Shown here: positions 34,164 through 42,523 of the stretch, piece by piece
How the letters are laid out: every line of letters starts with the position of its first letter
Numbering within the stretch: position 1 is the stretch's first letter
Source: Zavarzinia marina
GTDB taxonomy: Bacteria; Pseudomonadota; Alphaproteobacteria; Zavarziniales; Zavarziniaceae
Length of the DNA: 64,000 nucleotides
Assembly (NCBI RefSeq): GCF_021568905.1
Contig: NZ_JAKGSB010000008.1
Span: 34,350 to 98,349 of the forward strand
Reading direction: 5' to 3'
Notes under the pieces: generated by a model
What the model saw: only the letters and a program-made list of their open reading frames with translations
Told to the model about the DNA's origin: nothing
Database searches by the model: none
Program-made: the position numbers and the translations under genes

Positions 34164-34491
34164 GGTCGGAAACCGGACGGCGTGCCGGGCCGGGATTCGG
34201 GTTCGCGCGGCCTGACGGGCCACAGCGGCTTGACGGGCCACAGACGAAAGCGCCCGACCGAGGGGGGATCGGCCGGGCGCGCGCGTCCTTGGAACGCGGG
34301 TGGCGCCGAGGGGGGATCGGACACCACCGGAAAGACGGCCGGCTCAAATGGGGGGGACGCCGGCGCCTTCCTGTTGAAGCCAAGATGGGGCCATTTGCCC
34401 CGGGATTCAACGACAAGCTTCATGCAAACCGCGCATTTCTGCGATGCGGCAATTCCAGCGCACGGTGATACCGCCCGCGCTGGAAAGCCGG
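34164..34491. repeat. Intergenic region with two pairs of direct repeats
   Basis: No supported gene. TGACGGGCCACAG occurs at 34213-34225 and 34231-34243 (18-bp period). CCGAGGGGGGATCGG occurs at 34258-34272 and 34306-34320 (48-bp spacing). They lie upstream of the MFS gene and might be binding sites. The stretch 34380-34440 is A+T richer. Confidence 0.6.
34453..34485 (-). terminator. Hairpin after the polyamine importer operon
   Basis: TTCCAGCGC (34453-34461) pairs with GCGCTGGAA (34477-34485) around a 15-base loop, starting 7 bases after the potI stop. Only a short TT follows, so it is a modest terminator. Confidence 0.45.
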
Positions 34492-35316
34492 TCATTCATT
34501 CGCCGCCGCCGCCAGCCGTTCCGCCCGTTGGCGCTCCACCATCGCGCGTTTCTGGATCAGCGAGGCGACGACCACGCCCACCGCCACGATCAGGATCATG
34601 ATGGTCGACAGGGCGTTAATCTCCGGCTTCACGCCGAGCTTCACGGCCGAGAAGATCTTCACCGGCAGGGTGTCCCAGCCCGGCCCCGAAGTGAAGGACG
34701 TGATGACCACATTGTCGAGCGACAGGGTGAAGGACAGCAGCCAGCCCGAGACCAGGGCGGGCGCGATCACCGGCAGGGTGATCACGAAGAAGGTCTTGAA
34801 CGGCGTCGCCCCCAGGTCCTGCGCCGCCTCCTCGATCGAGCGATCGAAGGAGACGAGGCGCGACTGCACCACCACCGCCACATAGGACATGCAGAATGAT
34901 GTGTGAGCAATGATCATGGTCCCGAGACCGCGCCCCCAGTCGATCGAGACGAAGAGGAGCAGCAGCGACAGGCCCGTGATCACCTCGGGCATCACCAGCG
35001 GCGCATAGATCATGCCGGAGAACAGGGTGCGCCCCCGGAACGAGGTAAAGCGCGCCATGACGAATCCCGCCACGGTGCCGAGCACGACCGACAGGGTCGA
35101 GGTCGCGGCCGCCAGGATCAGGGAGACCCAGGCGGCGCCGAGGAGATCGTCGTTCCGGAACAGTTCCCCGTACCATTTCAGGGAAAAGCCACCCCAGACG
35201 TTCACCAGCCGGCTCTCGTTGAACGAGAAGAACACCAGAATGAGAATCGGGATGTAGAGGAAGGCGAAGCCGAAGGTCAGCGCCACCAGATTGATCTTGG
35301 TCAGCCCCTTGGTCAT
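34492..35316 (-). CDS. potI: Polyamine ABC importer permease PotI-like
   Basis: A 274-residue inner-membrane permease with about six hydrophobic segments and the EAA motif EEAAQDLGATPFKTFFVITLP near residue 175. With PotH it forms the channel of a putrescine-type importer. The start at ATG 35316 overlaps the potH stop (ATGA). It is the last gene of a four-gene set on the minus strand: potF, potG, potH, potI. A longer frame upstream reads through potH in the wrong phase. Confidence 0.93.
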   Translation of the reverse strand: MTKGLTKINLVALTFGFAFLYIPILILVFFSFNESRLVNVWGGFSLKWYGELFRNDDLLGAAWVSLILAAATSTLSVVLGTVAGFVMARFTSFRGRTLFSGMIYAPLVMPEVITGLSLLLLFVSIDWGRGLGTMIIAHTSFCMSYVAVVVQSRLVSFDRSIEEAAQDLGATPFKTFFVITLPVIAPALVSGWLLSFTLSLDNVVITSFTSGPGWDTLPVKIFSAVKLGVKPEINALSTIMILIVAVGVVVASLIQKRAMVERQRAERLAAAANE

Positions 35317-36359
35317 TGCCCCGCCTCCTGCAGGCGCGCCTGCTGGCGCTGGAACAGGACGATGGGCACCACCAGAATGGCGAGCAATATCACCGAAACG
35401 GCGGAAGCCAGGGGCCAGTTCCGCTCGCTGGCGAAGTCGGTGAAGAGCTTGCGCCCGATCACGCGGACATTGTCGCCGACCATGAGTTCGGGGATGACAT
35501 ATTCGCCGACCGCCGGAATGAAGACGAGGAAACAGCCGGCGATGACGCCCGGCATGGCCAGCGGCACGGTGATCGACCAGAACGCCTTGGTCGGGCGGCA
35601 GCCGAGATCCGCCGCCGCCTCGAGGAGGGAGAGATCCATCTTCTCGAGGTTGGCATAGAGCGGCAGCACCATGAACGGCAGATAGGAATAGACGATGCCG
35701 ATATACATCGCCCATTCCGTGCTGAGGATGCGCAGGGGCTCGTCCGGCGGAATGATGCCGAGCGCGATGAGCATCGTGTTCAGGAGGCCGCCCTCGGTCT
35801 TCAGGATGACGATCCAGGCATAGACGCGGATCAGGAACGAGGTCCAGAACGGCAGGATCACCAGCATCAGCAGCATGGGCCGGATGCTCTCGCTCGCCCG
35901 CGCCATGGCATAGGCCATGGGAAAGCCGATCAGCAGGCAGAGTGCCGTGGAGATCGCCGCGATCTTGGCCGAGTTCAGATAGGCCCTGACATAGGTGTCT
36001 TCCGAGAGGACGGTCCAATAGTTGATCAGGTTCAGCTTGAACGTCAGGTAATAGTCGAAGCCGTCGTCCAGGATCTCGACCAGATCCGTATAGGGCGGGA
36101 TCGCCAGCGCGGTTTCCGAGAAGCTGATCTTCAGGACGATCAGGAACGGCACCAGGAAGAAGACGAAGAGAAAAGTATAGGGAATGGCGATGACCATGCC
36201 CTTGCCCGAGAAGCGCCCGACCAGCCAGAGCACGAAGGGCGCCGCCCAGCCGAGACGCGCGCGCACCAGGCGCACGTGAAGCCATTCGGCGAAACCACCC
36301 TGGTCCCCGGAGACGAGGACGGCCGACGGGCGGTCGTCGTAGTCGTCGCCCGCGCTCAT
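35313..36359 (-). CDS. potH: Polyamine ABC importer permease PotH-like
   Basis: A 348-residue permease with a cytoplasmic N-terminus of about 55 residues, then six hydrophobic segments, and the EAA motif LEAAADLGCRPTKAFWSITVP near residue 245. The FWTSFLIRVYAWIVILKTEGGLLN region is typical of PotH/PotB permeases. The start overlaps the potG stop and the stop overlaps the potI start, both by four bases. The N-terminus (MSAGDDYDDRPSAVLVSGDQ) is longer than in E. coli PotH. Confidence 0.93.
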   Translation of the reverse strand: MSAGDDYDDRPSAVLVSGDQGGFAEWLHVRLVRARLGWAAPFVLWLVGRFSGKGMVIAIPYTFLFVFFLVPFLIVLKISFSETALAIPPYTDLVEILDDGFDYYLTFKLNLINYWTVLSEDTYVRAYLNSAKIAAISTALCLLIGFPMAYAMARASESIRPMLLMLVILPFWTSFLIRVYAWIVILKTEGGLLNTMLIALGIIPPDEPLRILSTEWAMYIGIVYSYLPFMVLPLYANLEKMDLSLLEAAADLGCRPTKAFWSITVPLAMPGVIAGCFLVFIPAVGEYVIPELMVGDNVRVIGRKLFTDFASERNWPLASAVSVILLAILVVPIVLFQRQQARLQEAGQ

Positions 36360-37501
36360 GACACCAGCACCACGGCGCTGTCCGGGGCCCAGGTCAGATA
36401 GACCGTGTCGTCCCAGGTGATCGGCTGCTCGCGGAGCCGCGTGCGATTGGCGACGGCGGCGGTCATCTTGCGGCCGTCGGCGAGGCGCACGTGATAGATG
36501 GTGAGATTGCCGAGATAGCCGATGTCCCAGACCGTGCCCTCGATGCAGTTGACCGAGGGATCGGTCGGCGGCGTCAGGGCGACGTCGATCTTCTCCGGCC
36601 GGATCGCGGCCCAGACCGTGGCGCCCTGGGCCGCGGAGGTGCCGCGGTCGACATAGATCTCGCCGCCGCCGCCGACGGGCGCGATGCGCACGTGGTCCGC
36701 CGCCGCTTCCGACAGGCGCCCTTCGAAGACGTTCACGTCGCCGATGAATTCGGCGACATAGCGGCTGTTGGGGAATTCGTAGATTTCGGTCGGCGTCGCC
36801 ACCTGGGCGATGCGGCCGTGGTTCATCACCGCGATCCGGGACGAGACGGTCATCGCCTCTTCCTGGTCGTGGGTGACGATGACGAAGGTGATGCCCACCT
36901 GCTCCTGGATGTTCATCAGCTCGAACTGGGTCTGTTCGCGTAGCTTCTTGTCGAGCGCGCCGAGCGGCTCGTCGAGCAGCAGCATCTTCGGCTTCTTGAC
37001 GAGGCTGCGGGCGAGCGCCACGCGCTGGCGCTGCCCGCCCGAAAGCTGATGCGGCTTGCGCTTGGCGAATTTGCTGAGCTGGACGAGCCCCAGCATCTCT
37101 TCGACCCTTGCGTTGCGCTCGTCCTTCGGCACCCTGTCCTGGCGCAGGCCGAAGGCGATGTTCTCTTCCACCGTCATATGCGGGAACAGGGCATAGGACT
37201 GGAACATCATGTTCACCGGCCGCTCGTAGGGCGGCACGGTCGACATGTCGACGCCGTCGAGTTCGATCCGGCCCGAGGTCGGCCGCTCGAAGCCCGCCAG
37301 CATGCGCAGCAGCGTGGTCTTGCCGCAACCCGACGGGCCGAGCAGCGAGAAGAATTCGCGCTGATAGATGTCGATCGACAGATTGTCCACGGCGACGAAG
37401 TCACCGAAGGTCTTGGTGACGTTGACGATCCGGATGTATGGCTTGGCCTGCGGATCTTTCCACGGCTCGAACGGTACGCGTGCGGCGGTCGCCGTATTCA
37501 T
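36356..37501 (-). CDS. potG: Polyamine ABC importer ATP-binding protein PotG-like
   Basis: A 381-residue ATPase with Walker A GPSGCGKTTLLR near residue 56, signature [15 protein letters not shown], Walker B MLLLDEPLGALD and the H-loop VTHDQEEAM. The C-terminal ~120 residues hold the TOBE-like regulatory domain with AAIRPEKIDV. It drives polyamine uptake through PotH/PotI. The ATG at 37501 comes 99 bases after the potF stop. The genes downstream overlap it. Confidence 0.95.
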   Translation of the reverse strand: MNTATAARVPFEPWKDPQAKPYIRIVNVTKTFGDFVAVDNLSIDIYQREFFSLLGPSGCGKTTLLRMLAGFERPTSGRIELDGVDMSTVPPYERPVNMMFQSYALFPHMTVEENIAFGLRQDRVPKDERNARVEEMLGLVQLSKFAKRKPHQLSGGQRQRVALARSLVKKPKMLLLDEPLGALDKKLREQTQFELMNIQEQVGITFVIVTHDQEEAMTVSSRIAVMNHGRIAQVATPTEIYEFPNSRYVAEFIGDVNVFEGRLSEAAADHVRIAPVGGGGEIYVDRGTSAAQGATVWAAIRPEKIDVALTPPTDPSVNCIEGTVWDIGYLGNLTIYHVRLADGRKMTAAVANRTRLREQPITWDDTVYLTWAPDSAVVLVS

Positions 37502-37600
37502 GCCCCAACCCCCAATGCACTCCCGGCGCCCCGGGCTCTCGATCAGACGAAACCAGAAGGGCCGGCCCTGTCCCCAGCGCCGGCCCCGAAAGTCGGACGA

Positions 37601-38701
37601 TCAGTCGCCCAGCTTGATGGTTTCCCAGATCTTGTTCAGCACCCGCTGTTCCTTCTGGGAATAGGCGGTGACGAGATAGAGCGTCTTCATCACCTCCGAC
37701 GGCGGATAGATGCCGGGGTTGGAGGTGACTTCCGGATCCATCAGCGGATCGGCGCCCTTGTTGCCGTTGGCATATTGGGTGGCGGCCGAATTGCGGGCGA
37801 TCACCTCGGGCGTCATCATGTAGTTGATGAAGGCATGAGCCGCGTCCGGATGCGGCGCATCGGCCAGGATCGCCATCGAATCGAACCAGAGCTGCGCGCC
37901 TTCCTTCGGGATCGAGAAGGCGACATTGACACCCGAACCGGCGGCGTCGGCGGCGGCCTTGGCCTGGAAGACGTCACCGTTCCAGGCAATGGCCAGGCAG
38001 ATGTCGCCGGTCGCCAGCTTGTCGATCATGGACGAGCCTTCGAAGCGGGCGATGAAGGGCCGCACGGCCTCGAGCACCGGCAGCGCCTTCTTCAGGACTT
38101 CCGGATCCTTGGAATTCGGATCCTCGCCCAGATAGCGCAGCGCGGCGGGCACGACTTCGTCGGGGGCGTTCAGGAAGGCGATGCCGCAATCCTTGAACTT
38201 CGCCGCCACTTCCGGATCGAAGACGATCTTCCAGGAATCGATCGGCGCGTCGGGCATGATCTCCTTGATCTTGTCGACGTTGTAGCCGATCGCGGTCATG
38301 CCCCACATGTAGTCGACGGCATGCTCGTTGCCCGGATCGAACAGCGCCATCTTCTCCATGATGTCGGGATCCATGTGGGTGATGTTCGGCAGCTTCGACT
38401 TGTCGAGCGCCTGATAGGCCCCGGCCTGGATCTGACGCTCGAGGAAGGCGCCCGACGGGAAGACGACGTCATAGCCGGAATGACCGGCCAGGATCTTGGC
38501 TTCCAGGGTGTCGTTCGAATCGAAGGTCGAATAGACCACCTTGATCCCCGTCTCCTTCTCGAAGTCGGCCAGGGTGGTGTCGTCGATATATTCTTCCCAG
38601 TTGTAGACGTTGACGACCTTGTCTTCCGCCTTTGCGGCACCCGCGAAGGCGACCGCCGCCACCGCTGTGCTCATCAGGCAGGATTTCAGGGAAAACGACA
38701 T
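37601..38701 (-). CDS. potF: Periplasmic polyamine-binding protein PotF-like
   Basis: A 366-residue binding protein with a cleavable signal peptide (MSFSLKSCLMSTAVAAVAFAGAAKA, a cysteine at position 8 not in a lipobox). The mature N-terminus KVVNVYNWEEYIDDTTLADFEKETGIKVVYSTFDSND matches PotF/PotD. The end (PPSEVMKTLYLVTAYSQKEQRVLNKIWETIKLGD) is typical as well. Binding of putrescine or spermidine is expected, but the specificity is not readable by eye. GGAGG lies 5 bases before the start. It precedes potG. Confidence 0.94.
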   Translation of the reverse strand: MSFSLKSCLMSTAVAAVAFAGAAKAEDKVVNVYNWEEYIDDTTLADFEKETGIKVVYSTFDSNDTLEAKILAGHSGYDVVFPSGAFLERQIQAGAYQALDKSKLPNITHMDPDIMEKMALFDPGNEHAVDYMWGMTAIGYNVDKIKEIMPDAPIDSWKIVFDPEVAAKFKDCGIAFLNAPDEVVPAALRYLGEDPNSKDPEVLKKALPVLEAVRPFIARFEGSSMIDKLATGDICLAIAWNGDVFQAKAAADAAGSGVNVAFSIPKEGAQLWFDSMAILADAPHPDAAHAFINYMMTPEVIARNSAATQYANGNKGADPLMDPEVTSNPGIYPPSEVMKTLYLVTAYSQKEQRVLNKIWETIKLGD

Positions 38702-38816
38702 AGCAGCCTCCGATTATGGGCCGGCGTCTCGATGCCTGGCCCTTCATCAACAACCCACGAGATTAGAACCGGGCCCAATGCGAACGGTCAACAAAAAGGC
38801 ATGCGACCGTCAAAGA

Positions 38817-39356
38817 TCAGGTGCCGTGGCGCAAAAATGGCCAGTTGCGGTCCTTGTCGTCGATCACCGCGGGCGTTGCCGGCCAGGCGATGGCGAGGGC
38901 GGGATCGTCGAAGCGCAGGCCCCGGCCGAAGCCGGGCTCGAAGTTTCGGCCCATCTGGTAGAACACGTCGGTTTCCGGCTCCAGGGTCAGGAAGCCATGG
39001 GCGCAGCCCTCGGGAACGAACAGGCCGCGCAGCCCGCCGGCATCCAGTTCGACGCCGGTCCAGCGCAGATAGGTGGCGCTGTCGGGGCGAAGGTCGACGG
39101 CGACGTCGAAGATGCGCCCCCGCGTCACGCGCACCAGCTTGGCCTCGGCCCGGGGCGGATCCTGATAATGCATGCCCCGAAGCGTATGGCGCGCCGTGTT
39201 ACGCGACAGGTTCACCTGGGTCGGGGTGAAATGACCGAGCCCCGCGGCCGCGAATTCGACGGGGCAATAGAGCCGGGCGAAGAGCCCGCGCTCGTCCGCC
39301 CTCGGCTCGGCCTCGACGATGGTCACGCCGGCGATCGCCGTGGGCAGGAAGCGCAC
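38817..39356 (-). CDS. RmlC/RfbC-family sugar-nucleotide 3,5-epimerase
   Basis: A 179-residue cupin-fold epimerase. The general-base histidine is H63 in LRGMHYQDPP, and the KLVRVTRGRIFDVAVDLRPDS strand and GCAHGFLTLEPETDVFYQ (tyrosine near 133) complete the active site. The classical RfbC acts on dTDP-4-keto-6-deoxyglucose. Here the neighbours (cytidylyltransferase, CDP-glucose dehydratase, C-methyltransferase) suggest a CDP-linked keto-sugar. The start 5' of the methyltransferase gene's stop is 4 bases away. It is the last gene of that group. Confidence 0.88.
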   Translation of the reverse strand: MRFLPTAIAGVTIVEAEPRADERGLFARLYCPVEFAAAGLGHFTPTQVNLSRNTARHTLRGMHYQDPPRAEAKLVRVTRGRIFDVAVDLRPDSATYLRWTGVELDAGGLRGLFVPEGCAHGFLTLEPETDVFYQMGRNFEPGFGRGLRFDDPALAIAWPATPAVIDDKDRNWPFLRHGT

Positions 39357-39360
39357 GGCC

Positions 39361-40599
39361 CTAGACCTCGCGCATTTCGGGTACGGCGATCCAGAAGCGG
39401 CAGCCCGCCGCCTTCATCGCCGCCATGTCCGCCGCCACTTCGGCGGCGATGTTCCACGGCAGGATGACGAGATCGTCGGGCTTCGACGCCGCCAGTTCGT
39501 CGGGCGAGACGATGGGGACGTGGCTGCCGGGCAGCAGGCGGCCCTGCTTGGCCGGGTTGCGGTCGGCCACCAGCGTGATGTCGCCGGCGCCGACGCCGCA
39601 GAAATTGAGGAAGGTGTTGCCCTTGGCCGCCGCGCCATAGGCGGCCACGCGCCGCCCCTCGGCCCGTGCCTTCGCGAGGAAGTCCAGGAACCCCCGGCGT
39701 ACCGCCTCGACCCTTGGCGCGAAACCGTCATAGGCCTCGGGCCGGTCGAGGCCGGCGGCCGTCTCCTTGGCGCGGACGGCGAGGAGGCCCGGCCCCTCGC
39801 CATGGCCCGCCGCGACCGGGCAGGCGAAGACGCGGAGCGAGCCGCCGTGGGTCGGCAGTTCCTCGACGTCGAAGACCCGGAGACCGACGGCGCCCAGCAC
39901 CCGCTCCACCACCACGAGGGAGAGATAGGAATAATGCTCGTGGTAGATCGTGTCGAACTGCACCTCGTTGATGAGGTTCAGGAGATGCGGGAATTCGAAG
40001 GTTACCACGCCTTCCGGCTTCAGCACTTCGGCGAAGCCGGCCGCGAAAGCGCGGATGTCGGGGACATGGGCGAAGACATTGTTGGCCGCCATCAGGTCGG
40101 CGCGCTTGCCCCGGGCGGCGAGGGCGCGGCCGCTGTCCCGATCGAAGAAGGTGACTTCGGTCGGAACGCCGGCGGCGCGCGCCACCTCGGCGACATTCGC
40201 CGCCGGCTCGATGCCGAGCACGGGAATGCCGCGTTCGACGAAATGGCGCAGCAGATAGCCGTCGTTCGACGCGACCTCGACCACCAGCGAATCCGGGCCG
40301 AGGCCGAAACGTTCGGTCATCGCGTCGGCGTAACGCCTGGCGTGCGCGACCCAGCCCGCCGAATAGGACGAGAAATAGGCATAGTCCGAGAAGATGTCCT
40401 CCGCCGGCACCACTTCGTCGACCTGGACGAGGAGACAACTGTCACAGACCCGCGCATGCAACGGATAGGCGCGATCGCGCCCGGCCGCGACGTCGGCGGC
40501 GGTGACGTAGGAATTGGCCAGCGGCGTATCGCCGAGGTCGAGGAAGGTACGGGTCAGCGGCGCGCCGCAGAAGCGGCAATCGGGCGTGGCGTCGGTCAA
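39361..40599 (-). CDS. Zinc-binding SAM-dependent C-methyltransferase (TylC3/NovU-like)
   Basis: A 412-residue three-part protein: an N-terminal zinc domain with C8, C11 (CRFC) and C52, C55 (CDSC), a SAM-binding domain (VVEVASNDGYLLRHF, about 106-120) and a C-terminal domain. The catalytic YHEHYSYLS motif near residue 217 matches the Tyr and His of the TcaB9/NovU/TylC3 enzymes, which methylate C-3 or C-5 of 4-keto sugar nucleotides. It starts with TTG at 40599 in a GAGGAAATGCC context, overlapping the stop of the dehydratase gene by three bases. No ATG fits. With the epimerase and dehydratase it should act on a CDP-4-keto-6-deoxyhexose. Confidence 0.87.
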   Translation of the reverse strand: MTDATPDCRFCGAPLTRTFLDLGDTPLANSYVTAADVAAGRDRAYPLHARVCDSCLLVQVDEVVPAEDIFSDYAYFSSYSAGWVAHARRYADAMTERFGLGPDSLVVEVASNDGYLLRHFVERGIPVLGIEPAANVAEVARAAGVPTEVTFFDRDSGRALAARGKRADLMAANNVFAHVPDIRAFAAGFAEVLKPEGVVTFEFPHLLNLINEVQFDTIYHEHYSYLSLVVVERVLGAVGLRVFDVEELPTHGGSLRVFACPVAAGHGEGPGLLAVRAKETAAGLDRPEAYDGFAPRVEAVRRGFLDFLAKARAEGRRVAAYGAAAKGNTFLNFCGVGAGDITLVADRNPAKQGRLLPGSHVPIVSPDELAASKPDDLVILPWNIAAEVAADMAAMKAAGCRFWIAVPEMREV

Positions 40600-41660
40600 G
40601 GCATTTCCTCGAACGCTCGGATCTGGGACAGGGTGAAGGCCCGCATGTCGGCGCCATCCATATGGGCGCGATACCATGCGGCGGTGAAGGCGGGCAGGGC
40701 CGCGCCGGTGACGCGGTCGTGCCAGGGCAGGACGGTGCGGGCACGGGTGGAATCGATCGCCAGCGCCTTCATCTCGACCGAGCCGGGCACCGGCCGATGG
40801 ACATAGTCGCCGCCGGCGGCGAGCGCCGAAAGGACGGCACGGGCAAGCTCGCCCACGGTGCCATCCTCGCCCGGCACCGGCCCGAAGTTCAGGGCCGCCG
40901 GCACGTCGCGCCCCTCGACCAGGGCCTGGGCATAGAGCAGATAGCCCGACAGGCAGTCGAGCACATGCTGCCACGGCCGGGTCGCTTCCGGATGGCGCAG
41001 CACCAGGGGCGTGCCCGAGCGGACGGCGCGGACGGCATCGGGCACCAGGCGATCGACCGCGAAATCGCCGCCGCCGACGACATTGCCCCCCCGCGCCGTC
41101 GCCACCCGGACGCCGGCGGGGATCAGGAAGCTGCGCGCCATGGAGGAGACCGCGATCTCGCAGGCCGCCTTGGAGGCGGAATAGGGATCCTTGCCGCCGA
41201 GCGGATCGGCCTCGCGAAAGGCATGGCCGTCCTCGGCATTGGCGTAGACCTTGTCGGAGGTGACGGCCAGGACCGCCTTCAGCCCGTCGACCGCGCGCAG
41301 CGCCTGCAGCAGATGGACCGTGCCCATGACGTTGGTGGCGAAAGTCTCCACCGGTTCGGCGAGCGAACGGCGGACGATCGGCTGGGCCGCCATGTGGAGC
41401 ACGATCTCGGGCTGGATGTCGGTCACCACCTGGGTCACGGCATCGGGATCACGGAGGTCGGCGACATAGGAATCGACCAGCCCCTCGACATGGGCGGCAT
41501 GGTAGAGCGCCTCGTCCTCCGCCGGCAGGGCGAGACCCGAGACCCGCGCCCCGAGCCTGTTCAGCCAGAGCGCGGCCCAGGCGCCCTTGAAGCCGGTATG
41601 GCCGGTCAGCAGGACGTGGCGCCCGGCCCAGAAGGCGGAATCGGGAAGCGCCGCCGCCAT
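40596..41660 (-). CDS. rfbG: CDP-glucose 4,6-dehydratase
   Basis: A 354-residue short-chain dehydrogenase/reductase-type enzyme with the nucleotide-binding LLTGHTGFKGAW (residues 17-28) and the catalytic YSASK motif (DPYSASKAACEIAV). GHTGFKGAW and the RPWQHVLDCLSGYL segment are diagnostic of CDP-glucose 4,6-dehydratase as against the dTDP enzyme. It makes CDP-4-keto-6-deoxyglucose. The ATG at 41660 follows GGAAGGA. It begins 4 bases after the stop of the cytidylyltransferase gene. The stop overlaps the methyltransferase start. Confidence 0.93.
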   Translation of the reverse strand: MAAALPDSAFWAGRHVLLTGHTGFKGAWAALWLNRLGARVSGLALPAEDEALYHAAHVEGLVDSYVADLRDPDAVTQVVTDIQPEIVLHMAAQPIVRRSLAEPVETFATNVMGTVHLLQALRAVDGLKAVLAVTSDKVYANAEDGHAFREADPLGGKDPYSASKAACEIAVSSMARSFLIPAGVRVATARGGNVVGGGDFAVDRLVPDAVRAVRSGTPLVLRHPEATRPWQHVLDCLSGYLLYAQALVEGRDVPAALNFGPVPGEDGTVGELARAVLSALAAGGDYVHRPVPGSVEMKALAIDSTRARTVLPWHDRVTGAALPAFTAAWYRAHMDGADMRAFTLSQIRAFEEMP

Positions 41661-41664
41661 GGGA

Positions 41665-42441
41665 TCAATCCTTCCAGCGGCGCCAGGGCGCCTTGCCCGA
41701 GGCCCAGAGGGATTCGAGCGCATTCTTGTCGCGGAGCGTATCCATGGCGTGCCAGAAGCCGGTGTGACGGAACGCGGCGAGTTGTCCGTCCCGCGCCAGA
41801 CCTTCGAGGGGGGCGGCTTCCCACGGTGTCGCGTCGCCCTCGATGCGGTCGATCACGGCGGGATCGAGCACGAAGAAGCCGCCGTTGATGAAGGCATTGT
41901 CGCCCGGCGGCTTTTCGGTGAAATCGGACACCAGATCGCCCTCGATGCGGAGCGCGCCATAGCGCCCGGGCGGGATCACCGCGCCCACCGTCGCCAGCTT
42001 GCCGTGTTCGCGGTGGAACATGATCGAGCGGGCGATGTCGATGTCGGAGACGCCGTCGCCATAGGTCAGGCAGAAGGGCTCGCCCGGATTCAGATAGTCG
42101 CGCACGCGCTTCAGCCGGCCGCCGGTCATGGTCTCCAGCCCGGTATCGACCAGGGTGATCTTCCACGGTTCGGCGAAGGTCTGGTGGTAGGTGACGCGGC
42201 CCGAGATCGCGTCGATCGTCACGTCCGAATGATGCAGGACGTAGTTGGCGAAATATTCCTTGATCATATAGCCGCGATAGCCGCAGCAGATGACGAAGTC
42301 GTCGATGCCGTGATGGGCGTACATCTTCATGATGTGCCACAGGATCGGCCGCCCGCCGATCTCGATCATCGGCTTCGGCCGCAGATGGGATTCTTCCGAA
42401 ATGCGGGTGCCGAGGCCCCCCGCCAGGATCACGACTTTCAC
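41665..42441 (-). CDS. rfbF: Glucose-1-phosphate cytidylyltransferase
   Basis: A 258-residue nucleotidyltransferase. The N-terminal ILAGGLGTRISEESHLRPKPMIEIGG is the activated-nucleotide binding site. The YGDGVSDIDIARSI segment and the C-terminal GFWHAMDTLRDKNALESLWASGKAPW are characteristic of RfbF. It makes CDP-glucose from CTP and glucose-1-phosphate. Two GTG starts are possible, and the second (42441) gives the classic VKVVILAGG start and has GGGG 6 bases before it. It is the first gene of the CDP-sugar set. Confidence 0.93.
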   Translation of the reverse strand: MKVVILAGGLGTRISEESHLRPKPMIEIGGRPILWHIMKMYAHHGIDDFVICCGYRGYMIKEYFANYVLHHSDVTIDAISGRVTYHQTFAEPWKITLVDTGLETMTGGRLKRVRDYLNPGEPFCLTYGDGVSDIDIARSIMFHREHGKLATVGAVIPPGRYGALRIEGDLVSDFTEKPPGDNAFINGGFFVLDPAVIDRIEGDATPWEAAPLEGLARDGQLAAFRHTGFWHAMDTLRDKNALESLWASGKAPWRRWKD

Positions 42442-42523
42442 AGCCACCCCAATTCGCTGTGGGCCCGGCGCCGAAGGCGCCGGTCACCCGAAAGGAAGCG
42501 GGCGTCGCCCGCGCCCCTGCCCC

